This document shows positions 17,154 through 27,255 of a stretch of DNA of 64,000 nt, piece by piece. Position 1 is the stretch's first letter. Every line of letters begins with the position of its first letter. The DNA lies in contig NZ_LGED01000113.1 of assembly GCF_001280085.1 (NCBI RefSeq), positions 62,001 to 126,000 of the forward strand. The letters are read 5' to 3'. The notes below the pieces were generated by a model. That model worked only from the letters and a program-made list of their open reading frames with translations, ran no database searches and was not told the origin of the DNA. Origin of the DNA: Saccharothrix sp. NRRL B-16348 (GTDB taxonomy: Bacteria; Actinomycetota; Actinomycetes; Mycobacteriales; Pseudonocardiaceae). The translations under genes were made by a program, and so were the position numbers.

Positions 17154-18782
17154 TCAGGCAGCCGTGCAGGTGGAGCTGTTGAGGGTGTACGCGGTCGGTT
17201 TGGCCGTGTTGCCGGTGTGGGTGGCCTGGAAGCCGATGCTGACCGACCCGCCGGGTGCGATGTCGGCGTTGTAGGAGACGTTCCTGGCCGCCACCTGCCC
17301 GGAGGACGGCGAGTAGCTCGCGTTCCAGCCGGAGGTGATGGTCTGCCCGCCGGGCAGGGTGAACGCCAGCGACCAGCCGCTGACGGGCGTGGACCCGGTG
17401 TTGGTGATGGTGATGTCCGAGGTCAGCCCGTTGCCCCAGGCGTTGACGGTGTTGGTGACCCGGCAGGAGCCGCCCGGCGCCGAGGTGGTCGTGGTGGTGG
17501 TCGTGGTCGTGGTGGTCGTCGTCGGCATACCGGAGCCCTTGGCCAGGTAGACGACGGTGCCGTGGGCGGGCACGGTGGCGGAGATGCCGTCGCTCCCACT
17601 GCTGATCGCGTTCGTCCAGGCGTCCCGCAGGGTGATCGACACGCCTTCCAGGCCGATCATGTAGCCGGCGGTGCTGACCGTGGTCGGGGTGGAGCCCTGG
17701 TTGAACAGGGCGACCGCGACCTCGCCGGTGGACAGCCGCTTGGCCAGCACGCGGCGGGTGCCGTCGTTGGAGATCTGCACGGCCTGCAACCCGAGCGGGT
17801 CCTGGTTGATCCCGATGAGGTTGGCGTTCTTCAGGATCGTCTGCGTGGCGGCGTCCATGTTCCGCAGGTCGTTGCCCGCGATGAGCGGCGAGGCCATGAT
17901 CGCCCACAGGGCGAAGTGGCTGCGCATCTCGGTGTCGTTCATGCCGCCGCGGCCGACTTCCATCATGTCCGGGTCGTTGAACGCGCCGGGCTTGGCGTAG
18001 GAGGCCAGGGGCACGGTGACGTTGACGATGTTCTGGACGCCCATCGGGTAGCCGTTGGTCTGCCCGGTGTCCCACTTGTTGGTGATGTCCTCGGTGGTGC
18101 GCCACATGTTCGCCACGTCGCCCCAGTTGCGCCGGGGCCCGGTCTTGTCGTGGATGCTGTTGGAGTTGATGCTGTAGACGATCGGGCGGCCGGTGGCGCG
18201 CAGCGCGTCGCGCATCTTCGCGAACGCGCGCACCTGGTCGTCCATCGTCCCGCTGGGCGAGCACCAGTCGTACTTGAGGAAGTCCACGCCCCACGCGGCG
18301 AACTGGCGGGCGTCCTGCTCCTCGTGGCCCAGCGCACCGGTCGAACCGGGGTAGGAGTTGAAGTACTGGGCGCACGTCTCGGTCAACGGCGCCTGGTAGA
18401 TCCCGAACTTGAGGCCCTTGCCGTGGATGTAGTCGCCGAGCGCCTTCATGCCGCTGGGGAACCGGCCCGGGTCGCCCTGGAGGTTGCCCGCCGAGTCCCG
18501 GTTGGGGTTCATCCAGCAGTCGTCCACCACGACGTACTCGTAGCCCGCGTCACGCATGCCGGAGTTGACCATCGCGTCGGTCATCTGCCTGATCAACGTC
18601 TCGTTGATGTTGCAGCCGAACGTGTTCCACGAGTTCCAGCCCATCGGTGGCGTGCGCGCCACGCCGTTGTCCAGCGCCCTGGCCGGGTCCGGGTCGGCGT
18701 TCAGCACCGTCACCATGCCTGCCGCCACCAGCAGGGCCGCGGACACGGCGTGCGCGAAGCGATGTCGCCGGGGGTGTTCCAT
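17154..18782 (-). CDS. Secreted GH27 alpha-galactosidase with Thr linker and CBM2
   Basis: 542 aa from ATG 18782. A signal peptide (about 1-37) precedes the GH27 barrel beginning TPPMGWNSWNTF. Family motifs include VVVDDCW, nucleophile D172 in FLKYDWC and probable acid/base D232 in WRTTEDI. The C-terminal beta domain ends near residue 415; a Thr-rich linker then leads to a CBM2 with terminal cysteines. It should release alpha-1,6-galactose from galactomannan or galactoglucomannan at the wall surface. The cytoplasmic GH36 would act on imported fragments. It is divergent from the GH10 xylanase, with a GTGAGCGCTCAC operator between them. Confidence 0.93.
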   Translation of the reverse strand: MEHPRRHRFAHAVSAALLVAAGMVTVLNADPDPARALDNGVARTPPMGWNSWNTFGCNINETLIRQMTDAMVNSGMRDAGYEYVVVDDCWMNPNRDSAGNLQGDPGRFPSGMKALGDYIHGKGLKFGIYQAPLTETCAQYFNSYPGSTGALGHEEQDARQFAAWGVDFLKYDWCSPSGTMDDQVRAFAKMRDALRATGRPIVYSINSNSIHDKTGPRRNWGDVANMWRTTEDITNKWDTGQTNGYPMGVQNIVNVTVPLASYAKPGAFNDPDMMEVGRGGMNDTEMRSHFALWAIMASPLIAGNDLRNMDAATQTILKNANLIGINQDPLGLQAVQISNDGTRRVLAKRLSTGEVAVALFNQGSTPTTVSTAGYMIGLEGVSITLRDAWTNAISSGSDGISATVPAHGTVVYLAKGSGMPTTTTTTTTTTTTTSAPGGSCRVTNTVNAWGNGLTSDITITNTGSTPVSGWSLAFTLPGGQTITSGWNASYSPSSGQVAARNVSYNADIAPGGSVSIGFQATHTGNTAKPTAYTLNSSTCTAA

Positions 18783-20693
<1,911 letters not shown>

Positions 20694-20699
20694 GCCGCG

Positions 20700-20733
20700 G
20701 CCGCCGGTCGACGCCTCGTCGTCGACCGGCGGC
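20700..20733 (+). terminator. Intrinsic terminator after GH10
   Basis: A perfect 14-bp stem (20700-20713 with 20720-20733) with a CCTCGT loop starts 7 bp after the stop codon. It lacks a T-run, as is common in high-GC actinobacteria. Confidence 0.75.
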
Positions 20734-20861
20734 CACCCCCGCCACGCCACGTCCATCCCAGTCCTCCTCGACCGGACCCGATCGACTTTCCTCGCGTGAT
20801 CGTGCGGGTTCCCCGTATGGTCTCAACGGAGATCTCCTAGTTCCGGCGAAGGGATCACCTG

Positions 20862-22292
20862 ATGACGAGGCAGCACAACGACGTGACCGGCCGCTTTCCT
20901 TCCAGCCGACACCTGCCACCACCCGAAGTCCGACCGCTGCCGGAGGCACCGGCCTCCACGTGGCGGATCATCGGACCGGGAGTGGTCGCCGCGGGCGTCG
21001 GACTGGCGTCCGGCGAGTTCATCCTCTTCCCCTACATCGCTTCCCAGGTCGGCCTGGTGTTCGTCTGGGCGGCTCTGGTGGGTCTGGCCACCCAGTACTT
21101 CCTGAACATGGAGATCGAGCGGTACACGCTCGCCACCGGCGAGACCGCGCTGACCGGTTTCAGCCGCTTCTGGCGGCACTGGGGGCTGGTGTTCGCGGCG
21201 CTGACCATGCTGGCGAACCTGTGGCCGGGCTGGGCGACCAGTTCGGCGACCATGGTCACCTACCTGTGGGGCGGCAACGTCCGCTGGATCTCCGTCGGGA
21301 TGCTGCTCGCCATCGGGCTGATCCTCACGCTGGCGCCCGTGGTGTACGTGGCGCTGGAGCGGACGGAGATGCTGAAGGTCGCGGCGGTGCTGGTGCTGCT
21401 CGCGGTCGGCGCGGTGGTCGCGATCTCGGCCGACACCTGGGCGGCCGTGCCCACCATCGTGACCGACGCGAGCATCCCGATCAACCCGCTCGGGCTCGCG
21501 TTCCTGACCGGCGCGCTCGCGTTCGCGGGCGCCGGTGGCGGCCAGAACCTGGTGCAGAGCAACTGGATCCGGGACAAGGGCTTCGGCATGGGCAAGTACG
21601 TGCCGCGCATCAAGAGCCCGGTGACCGGCAAGCCGGAGGCCGCGCCGAGCACCGGGTTCATCTTCGAGCCGACCGACGAGCACCTGACCCGGTGGCGCGC
21701 GTGGTGGCGGTTCGCGAACCGCGAGCAGCTGTACACCTTCGTGCTGATCACGTTCCTGTCCATCATGTTCACCTCGCTGCTCGCCTACGCCACCGTGTAC
21801 GGCAGGCCGGGTCTGCCGAACAACATCGGGTTCCTGCGGATCGAGGGCGAGGTGCTGAAGGAGACGGTCGGCGCCTGGTTCGGCACGCTGTTCTGGGTGG
21901 TCGGCGCGTTCGCGCTGTTCGCCGCGGCGCTGGGCATCGTGGACTACTCCAGCCGCCTCGTCGCGGACGTGATCAAGACCGCGTACGCCAAGAACGTCAA
22001 GGAGAGCACGCTCTACTTCGCCGTCGTGTGGGTGCTGGTGCTGGTGGGCTGCGTGATCGTGCTGGCAGGTCTCGGCCAGCCGCTGATCCTGCTGGTGATC
22101 TCCGCGTGCGTGGGCGGCCTGATGATGTTCATCTACTCCGGCCTGCTGATCGTCCTCAACCGCAAGGCGCTGCCCGCGCCGATCCGCATCCGCGCCGGCC
22201 GCATGGCCGCGCTCGGCTGGTCGGTGCTCCTGTTCGGCGCGCTGAGCATCATGACGATCATCGAGCAGACCGGCAAGCTGTTCGGCGACTAG
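20862..22292 (+). CDS. Atypical Nramp-family (SLC11-like) divalent metal transporter
   Basis: 476 aa with about eleven membrane segments; ATG 20862 has an AAGGGA site seven bases upstream. The first helix (WRIIGPGVVAAGVGLASGEF) aligns with Nramp helix 1, but the metal-binding DPGN is replaced by ASGE (residues 49-52). The helix-6 MPH region reads GAGGGQNLVQSN instead. A soluble insert of about 60 residues between helices (residues about 240-295) is also unusual. The transported ion therefore cannot be assumed to be Mn or Fe; such divergent relatives include magnesium transporters. It converges on larE with a 7-bp gap, so a link to nickel supply is possible but unproven. Confidence 0.75.
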   Translation: MTRQHNDVTGRFPSSRHLPPPEVRPLPEAPASTWRIIGPGVVAAGVGLASGEFILFPYIASQVGLVFVWAALVGLATQYFLNMEIERYTLATGETALTGFSRFWRHWGLVFAALTMLANLWPGWATSSATMVTYLWGGNVRWISVGMLLAIGLILTLAPVVYVALERTEMLKVAAVLVLLAVGAVVAISADTWAAVPTIVTDASIPINPLGLAFLTGALAFAGAGGGQNLVQSNWIRDKGFGMGKYVPRIKSPVTGKPEAAPSTGFIFEPTDEHLTRWRAWWRFANREQLYTFVLITFLSIMFTSLLAYATVYGRPGLPNNIGFLRIEGEVLKETVGAWFGTLFWVVGAFALFAAALGIVDYSSRLVADVIKTAYAKNVKESTLYFAVVWVLVLVGCVIVLAGLGQPLILLVISACVGGLMMFIYSGLLIVLNRKALPAPIRIRAGRMAALGWSVLLFGALSIMTIIEQTGKLFGD

Positions 22293-22299
22293 CGCGGGT

Positions 22300-23109
22300 T
22301 CACTCGTGGTTGAGGGCGCCGGACCGGAACACGGCCAGTTCGACGCCGTCGAACCCCGCCGCCCGGACGACCTCGGTCAGCGCGGGCGCGATCTCGGGGC
22401 GTTCGAGGAGGTGCGGGTCGAGTTCGACCCGCCCGGTGTCCCCGAGGTCGCGCACGCGCAGGTCCCTGGTCGGCGCGCCCGCGTCGGCGAGCCACGCCCG
22501 GACTGCCACCTCGGCGCGTTCCACCCTGGCCAGGCGGGCGGGGGTGATCGCGATCCCGTAGCGCACCCGGCTCGCCAGGCACGGCATCGCCGGTTTGTCC
22601 CAAGTGGACAGGTCCCAGTGGCGGCTGACCGCGCGGACGTCGGCCTTGGTCATCCCCAGGTCGCGCAGCGGTGTGCGCACGCCGATCTCGTCGCCGGCCC
22701 GGATGCCGGGCCGGAACGGGTCGTGCGCGTCGTCGGCGTTCACGCCGGTCGCCACCGAGGCGAGGCCGTGCTCCCGTGCGACGGCGGTGATGGTGTCCAG
22801 CACGGTGGACTTGCAGAAGTAGCAGCGGTCCCGACCGTTGGCCGCGTACGACGGGTTGTCCAGCTCGGCGGTCCCGGGCGCGAGGTGCCGCACGCCGAGG
22901 CGGTCGGCGAACGCGACCGCGTCGGCCAGCTCGGCGGTGGCCAGGCTCGCGGAGTCGGCGGTCACGGCGAGCACCGCGTCGGGTCCGAGGGCGCGCGCGG
23001 CGGCGGCGAGCACGAGCGCGGAGTCCACGCCGCCGGAGAACGCCACGGCGACGGGACCGACCGCCGCCAGGTGTGCCACGAGCCGTGCCGCGGCGGTGTC
23101 GGTGTCCAT
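22300..23109 (-). CDS. larE: LarE-like sulfur transferase of nickel-pincer nucleotide biosynthesis
   Basis: 269 aa. The N-terminal PP-loop SGGVDS (25-30) binds ATP to adenylate the substrate. The sulfur-donor cysteine is C177 in KPAMPCLASR. C96 and C99 in RCYFCK add two further cysteines. LarE converts the pyridinium biscarboxylate mononucleotide made by LarB into the bis-thiocarboxylate that binds nickel. The three-cysteine pattern is that of LarE proteins reported to hold a [4Fe-4S] cluster and act catalytically rather than sacrificing one cysteine. ATG 23109 overlaps the larC stop by one base (TGATG), so the two are translationally coupled. Confidence 0.9.
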   Translation of the reverse strand: MDTDTAAARLVAHLAAVGPVAVAFSGGVDSALVLAAAARALGPDAVLAVTADSASLATAELADAVAFADRLGVRHLAPGTAELDNPSYAANGRDRCYFCKSTVLDTITAVAREHGLASVATGVNADDAHDPFRPGIRAGDEIGVRTPLRDLGMTKADVRAVSRHWDLSTWDKPAMPCLASRVRYGIAITPARLARVERAEVAVRAWLADAGAPTRDLRVRDLGDTGRVELDPHLLERPEIAPALTEVVRAAGFDGVELAVFRSGALNHE

Positions 23110-24347
23110 CAGTGCTCCTCGGGGCTGTCGGCGGCGGTGCTGTCTGCGGAGGTGCTGTCTGCGGAGGTGCTGTCGGCTGCTGTTTTCTCGGCGGCCTCGG
23201 CGAGCACGGCGCGCAGCGGCAGGCCCGTCCGCCGGGCGACGGTGACGGCGTCGTCGTACTCGGGCTTGCCGTGGTGCGGTCCGTGCTTGCGGCGCACCGG
23301 CATCCCGCGGACGTGCACGGTGTCGGCGGTCCGGGGCAGGGCGGTACGCCGCACGGTCGCCCGCCGCACGCCGAGCGTGCCGGTCTCGACGAGCATCCGC
23401 CGCTCGATCCCGTCGGCGGCCTCCGGTTCGACCAGCGCGTGCAGCACGTGCCCCGGCCTGCCCTTCTTCATCGTGGCGGGGGTGATCCAGCTGTCCAGCG
23501 CGCCCGAGTCGAGCAACAGGGCGACGACGTACCCCAGCACCTCGCCCGTGACGTCGTCCAGGTTGGTCTCCAGCACCACCAGGTCACGGACGTCCACAGT
23601 CTCCCGCTCCACGGCCTCCCGGTCGGCGGCCACGCGGTCGCCGAGTCGGACCACGGCCACGTTGGGTCGGTCGGGCAGCGTCCTGGTGCCCACGCCGTAG
23701 CCGGTGGCCGTCAGCCGCATCTCCGGAGCCAGGCCGTAGTCGGCGCCGATCGCGAGCAGCAGCGCCGCGGCGGTCGGCGTCACGGTCTCGCCGGACAGGG
23801 TGGTGCCCACGACGCGCGCGCCCCGCAGCAGCGCCGAGGTCGCCGGGGCCGGACAGGGCAGCACACCGTGCGCCGTCCGGACCGACCCCGCGCCGATCGG
23901 CAACGCCTCGCAGTGCACGGCCCGCACGTCCAGCGCGCGCAGCGCGGCGGCCACGCCGACGATGTCCACCAGCGTGTCGTGACCGCCGAGTTCGTGCAGG
24001 TGCACCTGATCGGGTTCCTCGCCGTGCAGCCGTCCCTCGACCTCGGCGATCGCCCGCAGCGCGGCGACCGCGGTGTCCGCGACCGCGCGGTCCCGCACCC
24101 GGCCCGCCATGGCGATCAGCTCGCCCGCCTTGCGGCTCGTCGCGTCGTCGGACACCGACACGACGGCCCGGCGGCCGGTGAGCCCGTGGGTGAGCACGGG
24201 GTCGACGGCGAGGTCCCAGCCGGTCAGGCCGGTGTCGGCGACGGCCGCCCGGATCGCGTCCAGCGGCGCGCCCGCGTCCACCAGCGCGGCCAGCAGCATG
24301 TCACCGGCCAGCCCGGTGAACGGCGAGATCACGCAGACCCGGCTCAC
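23109..24347 (-). CDS. larC: LarC nickel insertase of the nickel-pincer cofactor, single-chain form
   Basis: 412 aa from GTG 24347, which overlaps the larB stop in GTGA. The N-terminal SPFTGLAGDMLLAALVDAGA and the HLHELGGHDTLVDIVG motif are LarC signatures; the second half (LETNLDDVTGEVLGYV, TPATMKKGRPGHVLHAL) is the LarC2 part. In Lactiplantibacillus plantarum the full protein needs a programmed frameshift between larC1 and larC2; here both are in one frame. LarC uses CTP to load nickel into the dithiolated nucleotide. The last 25 residues are a low-complexity Asp/Ser/Thr/Ala tail made by a 15-bp tandem repeat. Confidence 0.92.
   Translation of the reverse strand: MSRVCVISPFTGLAGDMLLAALVDAGAPLDAIRAAVADTGLTGWDLAVDPVLTHGLTGRRAVVSVSDDATSRKAGELIAMAGRVRDRAVADTAVAALRAIAEVEGRLHGEEPDQVHLHELGGHDTLVDIVGVAAALRALDVRAVHCEALPIGAGSVRTAHGVLPCPAPATSALLRGARVVGTTLSGETVTPTAAALLLAIGADYGLAPEMRLTATGYGVGTRTLPDRPNVAVVRLGDRVAADREAVERETVDVRDLVVLETNLDDVTGEVLGYVVALLLDSGALDSWITPATMKKGRPGHVLHALVEPEAADGIERRMLVETGTLGVRRATVRRTALPRTADTVHVRGMPVRRKHGPHHGKPEYDDAVTVARRTGLPLRAVLAEAAEKTAADSTSADSTSADSTAADSPEEH
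23126..23170. repeat. 15-bp tandem repeat in the larC 3' end
   Basis: Three units of TGTCTGCGGAGGTGC or close variants (23126, 23141, 23156), with a partial fourth after them. On the coding strand they give repeated ADSTS-like pentapeptides, a likely site of length variation. Confidence 0.8.
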
Positions 24348-25024
24348 CGCTTCCGCCCCACCACGCGGGCCAGCCGGAACGCGGCCATCGCCGCACCGAA
24401 CCCCGAGTCGATGTTCACCACGGTGATCCCCGCCGCGCAGGACGCGTGCATCGCCAACAACGCGGTGATCCCCTCCAGACCCGCGCCGTAACCGGTCGAG
24501 GTCGGCACGGCCACCACGGGGCACGCCACCAGACCGCCGATCGCGCTGGCCAGCGCGCCCTCCATCCCCGCCACCACGATCACGGTGTCCGCCGCCCGCA
24601 GCCGGTCCTGCTCGGCGAGCAACCGGTGCAGCCCCGCCACGCCCACGTCGGTGACCGTGGTGACGTCCAGACCGGCCGCGGCGGCCACTGCGGCGGCCTC
24701 CCGCGCCACCGGCAGGTCCACCGTGCCCGCCGCGGCCACCACCACGCCGAACCCGGTCGACGCCGCCGGACGCCACACGAGCAGCCGGGCCGCGCTGTCG
24801 TACGAACCGTCCGGCACAGCGGCCAGCACAGCCGCCGCCGCGTCACCGTCCACGCGCGTGGCCAGCACCGGACCGTCGTTGTGCCGCAACAACGTCCGCA
24901 CGATCGCGATGATCTGCTCGGGCGTCTTCCCGCTGCCGTAGATCACCTCGGGCAGCCCCTGGCGCGCCTCGCGATCGACGTCGACCTTGGCGAACCCGAG
25001 GTCGACCACGTCCGGTCCGGCCAC
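24344..25024 (-). CDS. larB: LarB pyridinium-3,5-biscarboxylate mononucleotide synthase
   Basis: 226 aa. GTG 25024 is taken as the start because the strong AAGGAGG at 25031-25037 lies six bases upstream of it but abuts the in-frame ATG 25030. The protein begins with the family's PDVVDLGFAKVDVDREARQGLPEVIYG. It has the PurE-like half with GVVVAAAGTVDLPVAREAA and VAGMEGALASAIGGL. LarB carboxylates and hydrolyses nicotinic acid adenine dinucleotide in the first step of nickel-pincer nucleotide synthesis. It is the first lar gene of the leftward operon, 55 bp downstream of the aldo/keto reductase gene. Confidence 0.92.
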   Translation of the reverse strand: MAGPDVVDLGFAKVDVDREARQGLPEVIYGSGKTPEQIIAIVRTLLRHNDGPVLATRVDGDAAAAVLAAVPDGSYDSAARLLVWRPAASTGFGVVVAAAGTVDLPVAREAAAVAAAAGLDVTTVTDVGVAGLHRLLAEQDRLRAADTVIVVAGMEGALASAIGGLVACPVVAVPTSTGYGAGLEGITALLAMHASCAAGITVVNIDSGFGAAMAAFRLARVVGRKR

Positions 25025-25030
25025 GTTCAT

Positions 25031-25037
25031 CCTCCTT
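25031..25037 (-). promoter_or_regulatory. Strong ribosome binding site that decides the larB start
   Basis: On the minus strand AAGGAGG is directly followed by ATGAACGTG. Zero spacing excludes the ATG, and six-base spacing supports the GTG at 25024. Confidence 0.75.
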
Positions 25038-25079
25038 GCGCGACGAGGGCAGGCGCGCGCGTGCCGTCTTCGCGCAAGA

Positions 25080-26051
25080 TCACGTCGCCGCCTCCAGCGC
25101 GTCGAGTTCCGCCCACAGCGCGTCCGTGATCACCGTAGCGGCGTGCGCGGTGTTCTCGGTGACTTCCCGCGCGCTTCGGGCGCCGACGACGACGCTGGTC
25201 ACCGCCGGGTGCCGCAGCGGGAACCGCAGCGCGGCGGCGGCCAGCGGGACGCCGTGGGCGGCGCAGCGCTCGGCCAGGGCCCGGACGCGCCGCCACACGT
25301 CGTCCGACGCGGGTGCGTAGTCGTAGGTCGCGCCGGGGGCCGGGTTCGCGAGGATGCCGCTGTTGAAGACACCGCCGACGATGACGCCCACCTGCCGCCG
25401 CTCGCACAGCGGCAGCAGGTCGTCGGCCGCGCCGCGGTCCAGCAGGGAGTACCGGCCGGCCACGAGCACGCAGTCGACGTCGGTCTCGGCGACGAACCGG
25501 GTGAGCATCGCGGTCTGGTTCATGCCCGCGCCGATCGCCCGCACCGCGCCCTCGGCGCGCAGCCGCTCCAGCGCCGGGTACGCCCCCGTGACCGCCTCCT
25601 CCCAGTGGTGGTCCGGGTCGTGGATCAGCACGATCTCGAAGGTGTCCAGGCCGGACCGCTCCAGGCTCTCCGAGAGCGACCGGTAGATCCCTTCGGCGCT
25701 GTAGTCGCGCACCCGCACCACGCCCTGCTCGTCGGGAAAGCCCTCGCCGCCCGCCGGTGCCTCACCCGGCACCAGCAGCCGACCGACCTTGGTCGACACG
25801 GTGAACTCCGCACGGGGTCGGGCGGCCAGGAACGGGTTGAGGCGCCGTTCGGCCAGTCCCGCGCCGTAGTGGGGTGCGGTGTCGAAGTAGCGGATGCCCG
25901 CCTCCCACGCCGTCTCCAGCGTGGCGGCGGCCTGCTCCTCGGCGACCGCCGAGTACAACCCGGCCAGCGGCGCGGTGCCCAGGCCGAGCCGGGTAACGGT
26001 GACGCCGGAGCGGCCGAGCGGCACCCGTTCGGCGAACCACGGCGTCGTCAT
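25080..26051 (-). CDS. Aldo/keto reductase, D-threo-aldose 1-dehydrogenase / L-fucose dehydrogenase-like
   Basis: 323 aa. AKR tetrad regions are present: D and Y in YFDTAPHYGAG, K in VSTKVGRLL, and H in VLIHDPDHH. The start LGRSGVTVTRLGLGTAPLAGLY and overall pattern match AKR-type D-threo-aldose 1-dehydrogenases, which oxidise L-fucose (and L-galactose or D-arabinose) to the lactone. ATG 26051 overlaps the stop of the upstream FAH fragment by one base. Divergent L-fuconate dehydratase and a sugar ABC importer support a fucose role. Other AKR substrates remain possible. Confidence 0.8.
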   Translation of the reverse strand: MTTPWFAERVPLGRSGVTVTRLGLGTAPLAGLYSAVAEEQAAATLETAWEAGIRYFDTAPHYGAGLAERRLNPFLAARPRAEFTVSTKVGRLLVPGEAPAGGEGFPDEQGVVRVRDYSAEGIYRSLSESLERSGLDTFEIVLIHDPDHHWEEAVTGAYPALERLRAEGAVRAIGAGMNQTAMLTRFVAETDVDCVLVAGRYSLLDRGAADDLLPLCERRQVGVIVGGVFNSGILANPAPGATYDYAPASDDVWRRVRALAERCAAHGVPLAAAALRFPLRHPAVTSVVVGARSAREVTENTAHAATVITDALWAELDALEAAT

Positions 26052-26206
26052 CAGGCCTGCCCGTCGACGACGGGCAACACGCCGCCGACCGCCAGGAACG
26101 CGCCGTCGATGTCGGCCGTCAGCGGGGTCGGGTCGTGGGCGACGGCGTGGGCGTCCAGGACGGCGGGCGGTTCCGCGCCCGCCGGGCCCACGCGCAGCAG
26201 TCTCAT
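26051..26206 (-). pseudogene. N-terminal remnant of a fumarylacetoacetate-hydrolase-family gene
   Basis: A 51-codon frame with a GGAGAA site before ATG 26206. Its start (MRLLRVGPAGAEPPAVLDA) and the segment ADIDGAFLAVGG closely match the first 40-45 residues of FAH-family enzymes of about 285 aa; the rest is missing. FAH proteins cleave 2,4-diketo-3-deoxy-L-fuconate to pyruvate and lactate in the oxidative fucose pathway, which fits the neighbours. The fragment keeps its ribosome site and is coupled to the AKR start (TGATG), so an internal deletion that preserved the operon is likely. It may still serve as a coupling leader. Confidence 0.7.
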
Positions 26207-26237
26207 CGGGTTCTCCTCACCGCGGGCACGTCGGGTG

Positions 26238-26945
26238 CTACCGGCCGGCTGGCCGGAGGTCGGCGTCCCGGTCCACGTGCTCGCGCAGCCAGCGCTCGGT
26301 GGTGCTGATGTGCACGAGGGCGGCGGCCTGCGCGAGGGTGGAGTCCCGGTCGACCAGGGCGTGGTAGATCGCCTCGTGCTCGGCCAGGGTGCGGCTCGCC
26401 GCGTTGTCGTCTACCAACCCGCGCCAGACCCGGGCGCGGACGGTGGGGCCGGAGATGCCTTCGAGCAGGGTGGTCAGCGTGGCGTTGCCGGTGGCGGCCA
26501 CGACCGCCCGGTGGAACGCGGCGTCGTGCTTGTTCAGCAGCTCCACGTCGTCACGGGCCATGCGCATGGCGTGGAGGTGGCGCTCGACCTCGGCGAGTTC
26601 CGCCGCGGAGATGCGGGTGGCGGCGAGCCCGGTGGCGACCGGCTCGAACAGCCTGCGCACCTCGGTCAGCTCCAACAGCGTGTCGCCGCGGAGCAGCGCC
26701 ACCGCGGACGCGATGCTGCCGAGCAGCACCTCCGGCTCCAGGCTGGTCACGTAGGTGCCGTCGCCCCGCCGGATCTCCAGCACCCGTGCGACCACGAGCG
26801 CCTTGACCGCCTCCCGCATCAGGTTCCGCGACAGGCCCAGCTCGGCGGCCAACTGCTGCTCCGGCGGGAGTTTGGACCCCGGTGGCAGCTCACCCGACTG
26901 GATCATGTCCCTGATGCGGTCTATCGCCTGGTCGGTCAGTGACAT
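26238..26945 (-). CDS. FadR-subfamily GntR regulator
   Basis: 235 aa from ATG 26945, with GGGAG about nine bases upstream. The winged helix (LPPEQQLAAELGLSRNLMREAVKALVVARVLEIRRGDGTYV) is followed by an all-helical FCD domain. Its metal/ligand histidines and aspartate are visible in NKHDAAFHRAV, EHEAIYHAL and AALVHISTTERWL. It lies between the leftward fucose-dehydrogenase/lar operon and the rightward fuconate-dehydratase/ABC operon and probably represses both through the ATACATCCCA / TGGGATGTAT repeat in its promoter. The ligand is likely a fucose-pathway acid (inference). Confidence 0.88.
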   Translation of the reverse strand: MSLTDQAIDRIRDMIQSGELPPGSKLPPEQQLAAELGLSRNLMREAVKALVVARVLEIRRGDGTYVTSLEPEVLLGSIASAVALLRGDTLLELTEVRRLFEPVATGLAATRISAAELAEVERHLHAMRMARDDVELLNKHDAAFHRAVVAATGNATLTTLLEGISGPTVRARVWRGLVDDNAASRTLAEHEAIYHALVDRDSTLAQAAALVHISTTERWLREHVDRDADLRPAGR

Positions 26946-26992
26946 TCGGTGGTTCTCCCGGGAAGTGGCGGGCGCGCCGGGGCAGGCTAGCA

Positions 26993-27027
26993 ATACATCC
27001 CACCTCCGGGAAAGAGATGGGATGTAT
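26993..27027. promoter_or_regulatory. FadR-type operator: ATACATCCCA ... TGGGATGTAT
   Basis: Perfect 10-bp arms (26993-27002 and 27018-27027) are separated by 15 bp, 48 bp upstream of the regulator start. A related half site, CCATCCCATG at 27138-27147, overlaps the expected transcription start of the rightward operon. Confidence 0.7.
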
Positions 27028-27106
27028 CGCCGAAGCGGCAGGCGACCAGAAGACTGCCATCACCAGCCAAGACGCGGATCTCCCTGACCCAATTGGCCGT
27101 CCGGTC

Positions 27107-27135
27107 TGGACATCAGCCTGCGGGCAACCTATAAA
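27107..27135 (+). promoter_or_regulatory. Promoter of the fuconate dehydratase/ABC operon
   Basis: TGGACA (27107-27112), a 17-bp spacer and TATAAA (27130-27135) make a near-consensus vegetative promoter, rare in this GC-rich DNA. Transcription would start near 27142, leaving a leader of about 110 nt before ATG 27256. The CCATCCCATG half site sits at the start point. Confidence 0.65.
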
Positions 27136-27255
27136 TCCATCCCATGTCCAGGCGTGATTCGTCGCACCGCGGACATGCCAGCGACACACGACGAGGGGTG
27201 GTTGCCATGCCGTCGAACCAACGCCTGGCCGCTCGACCCGGAAGTGCCGGGCACG

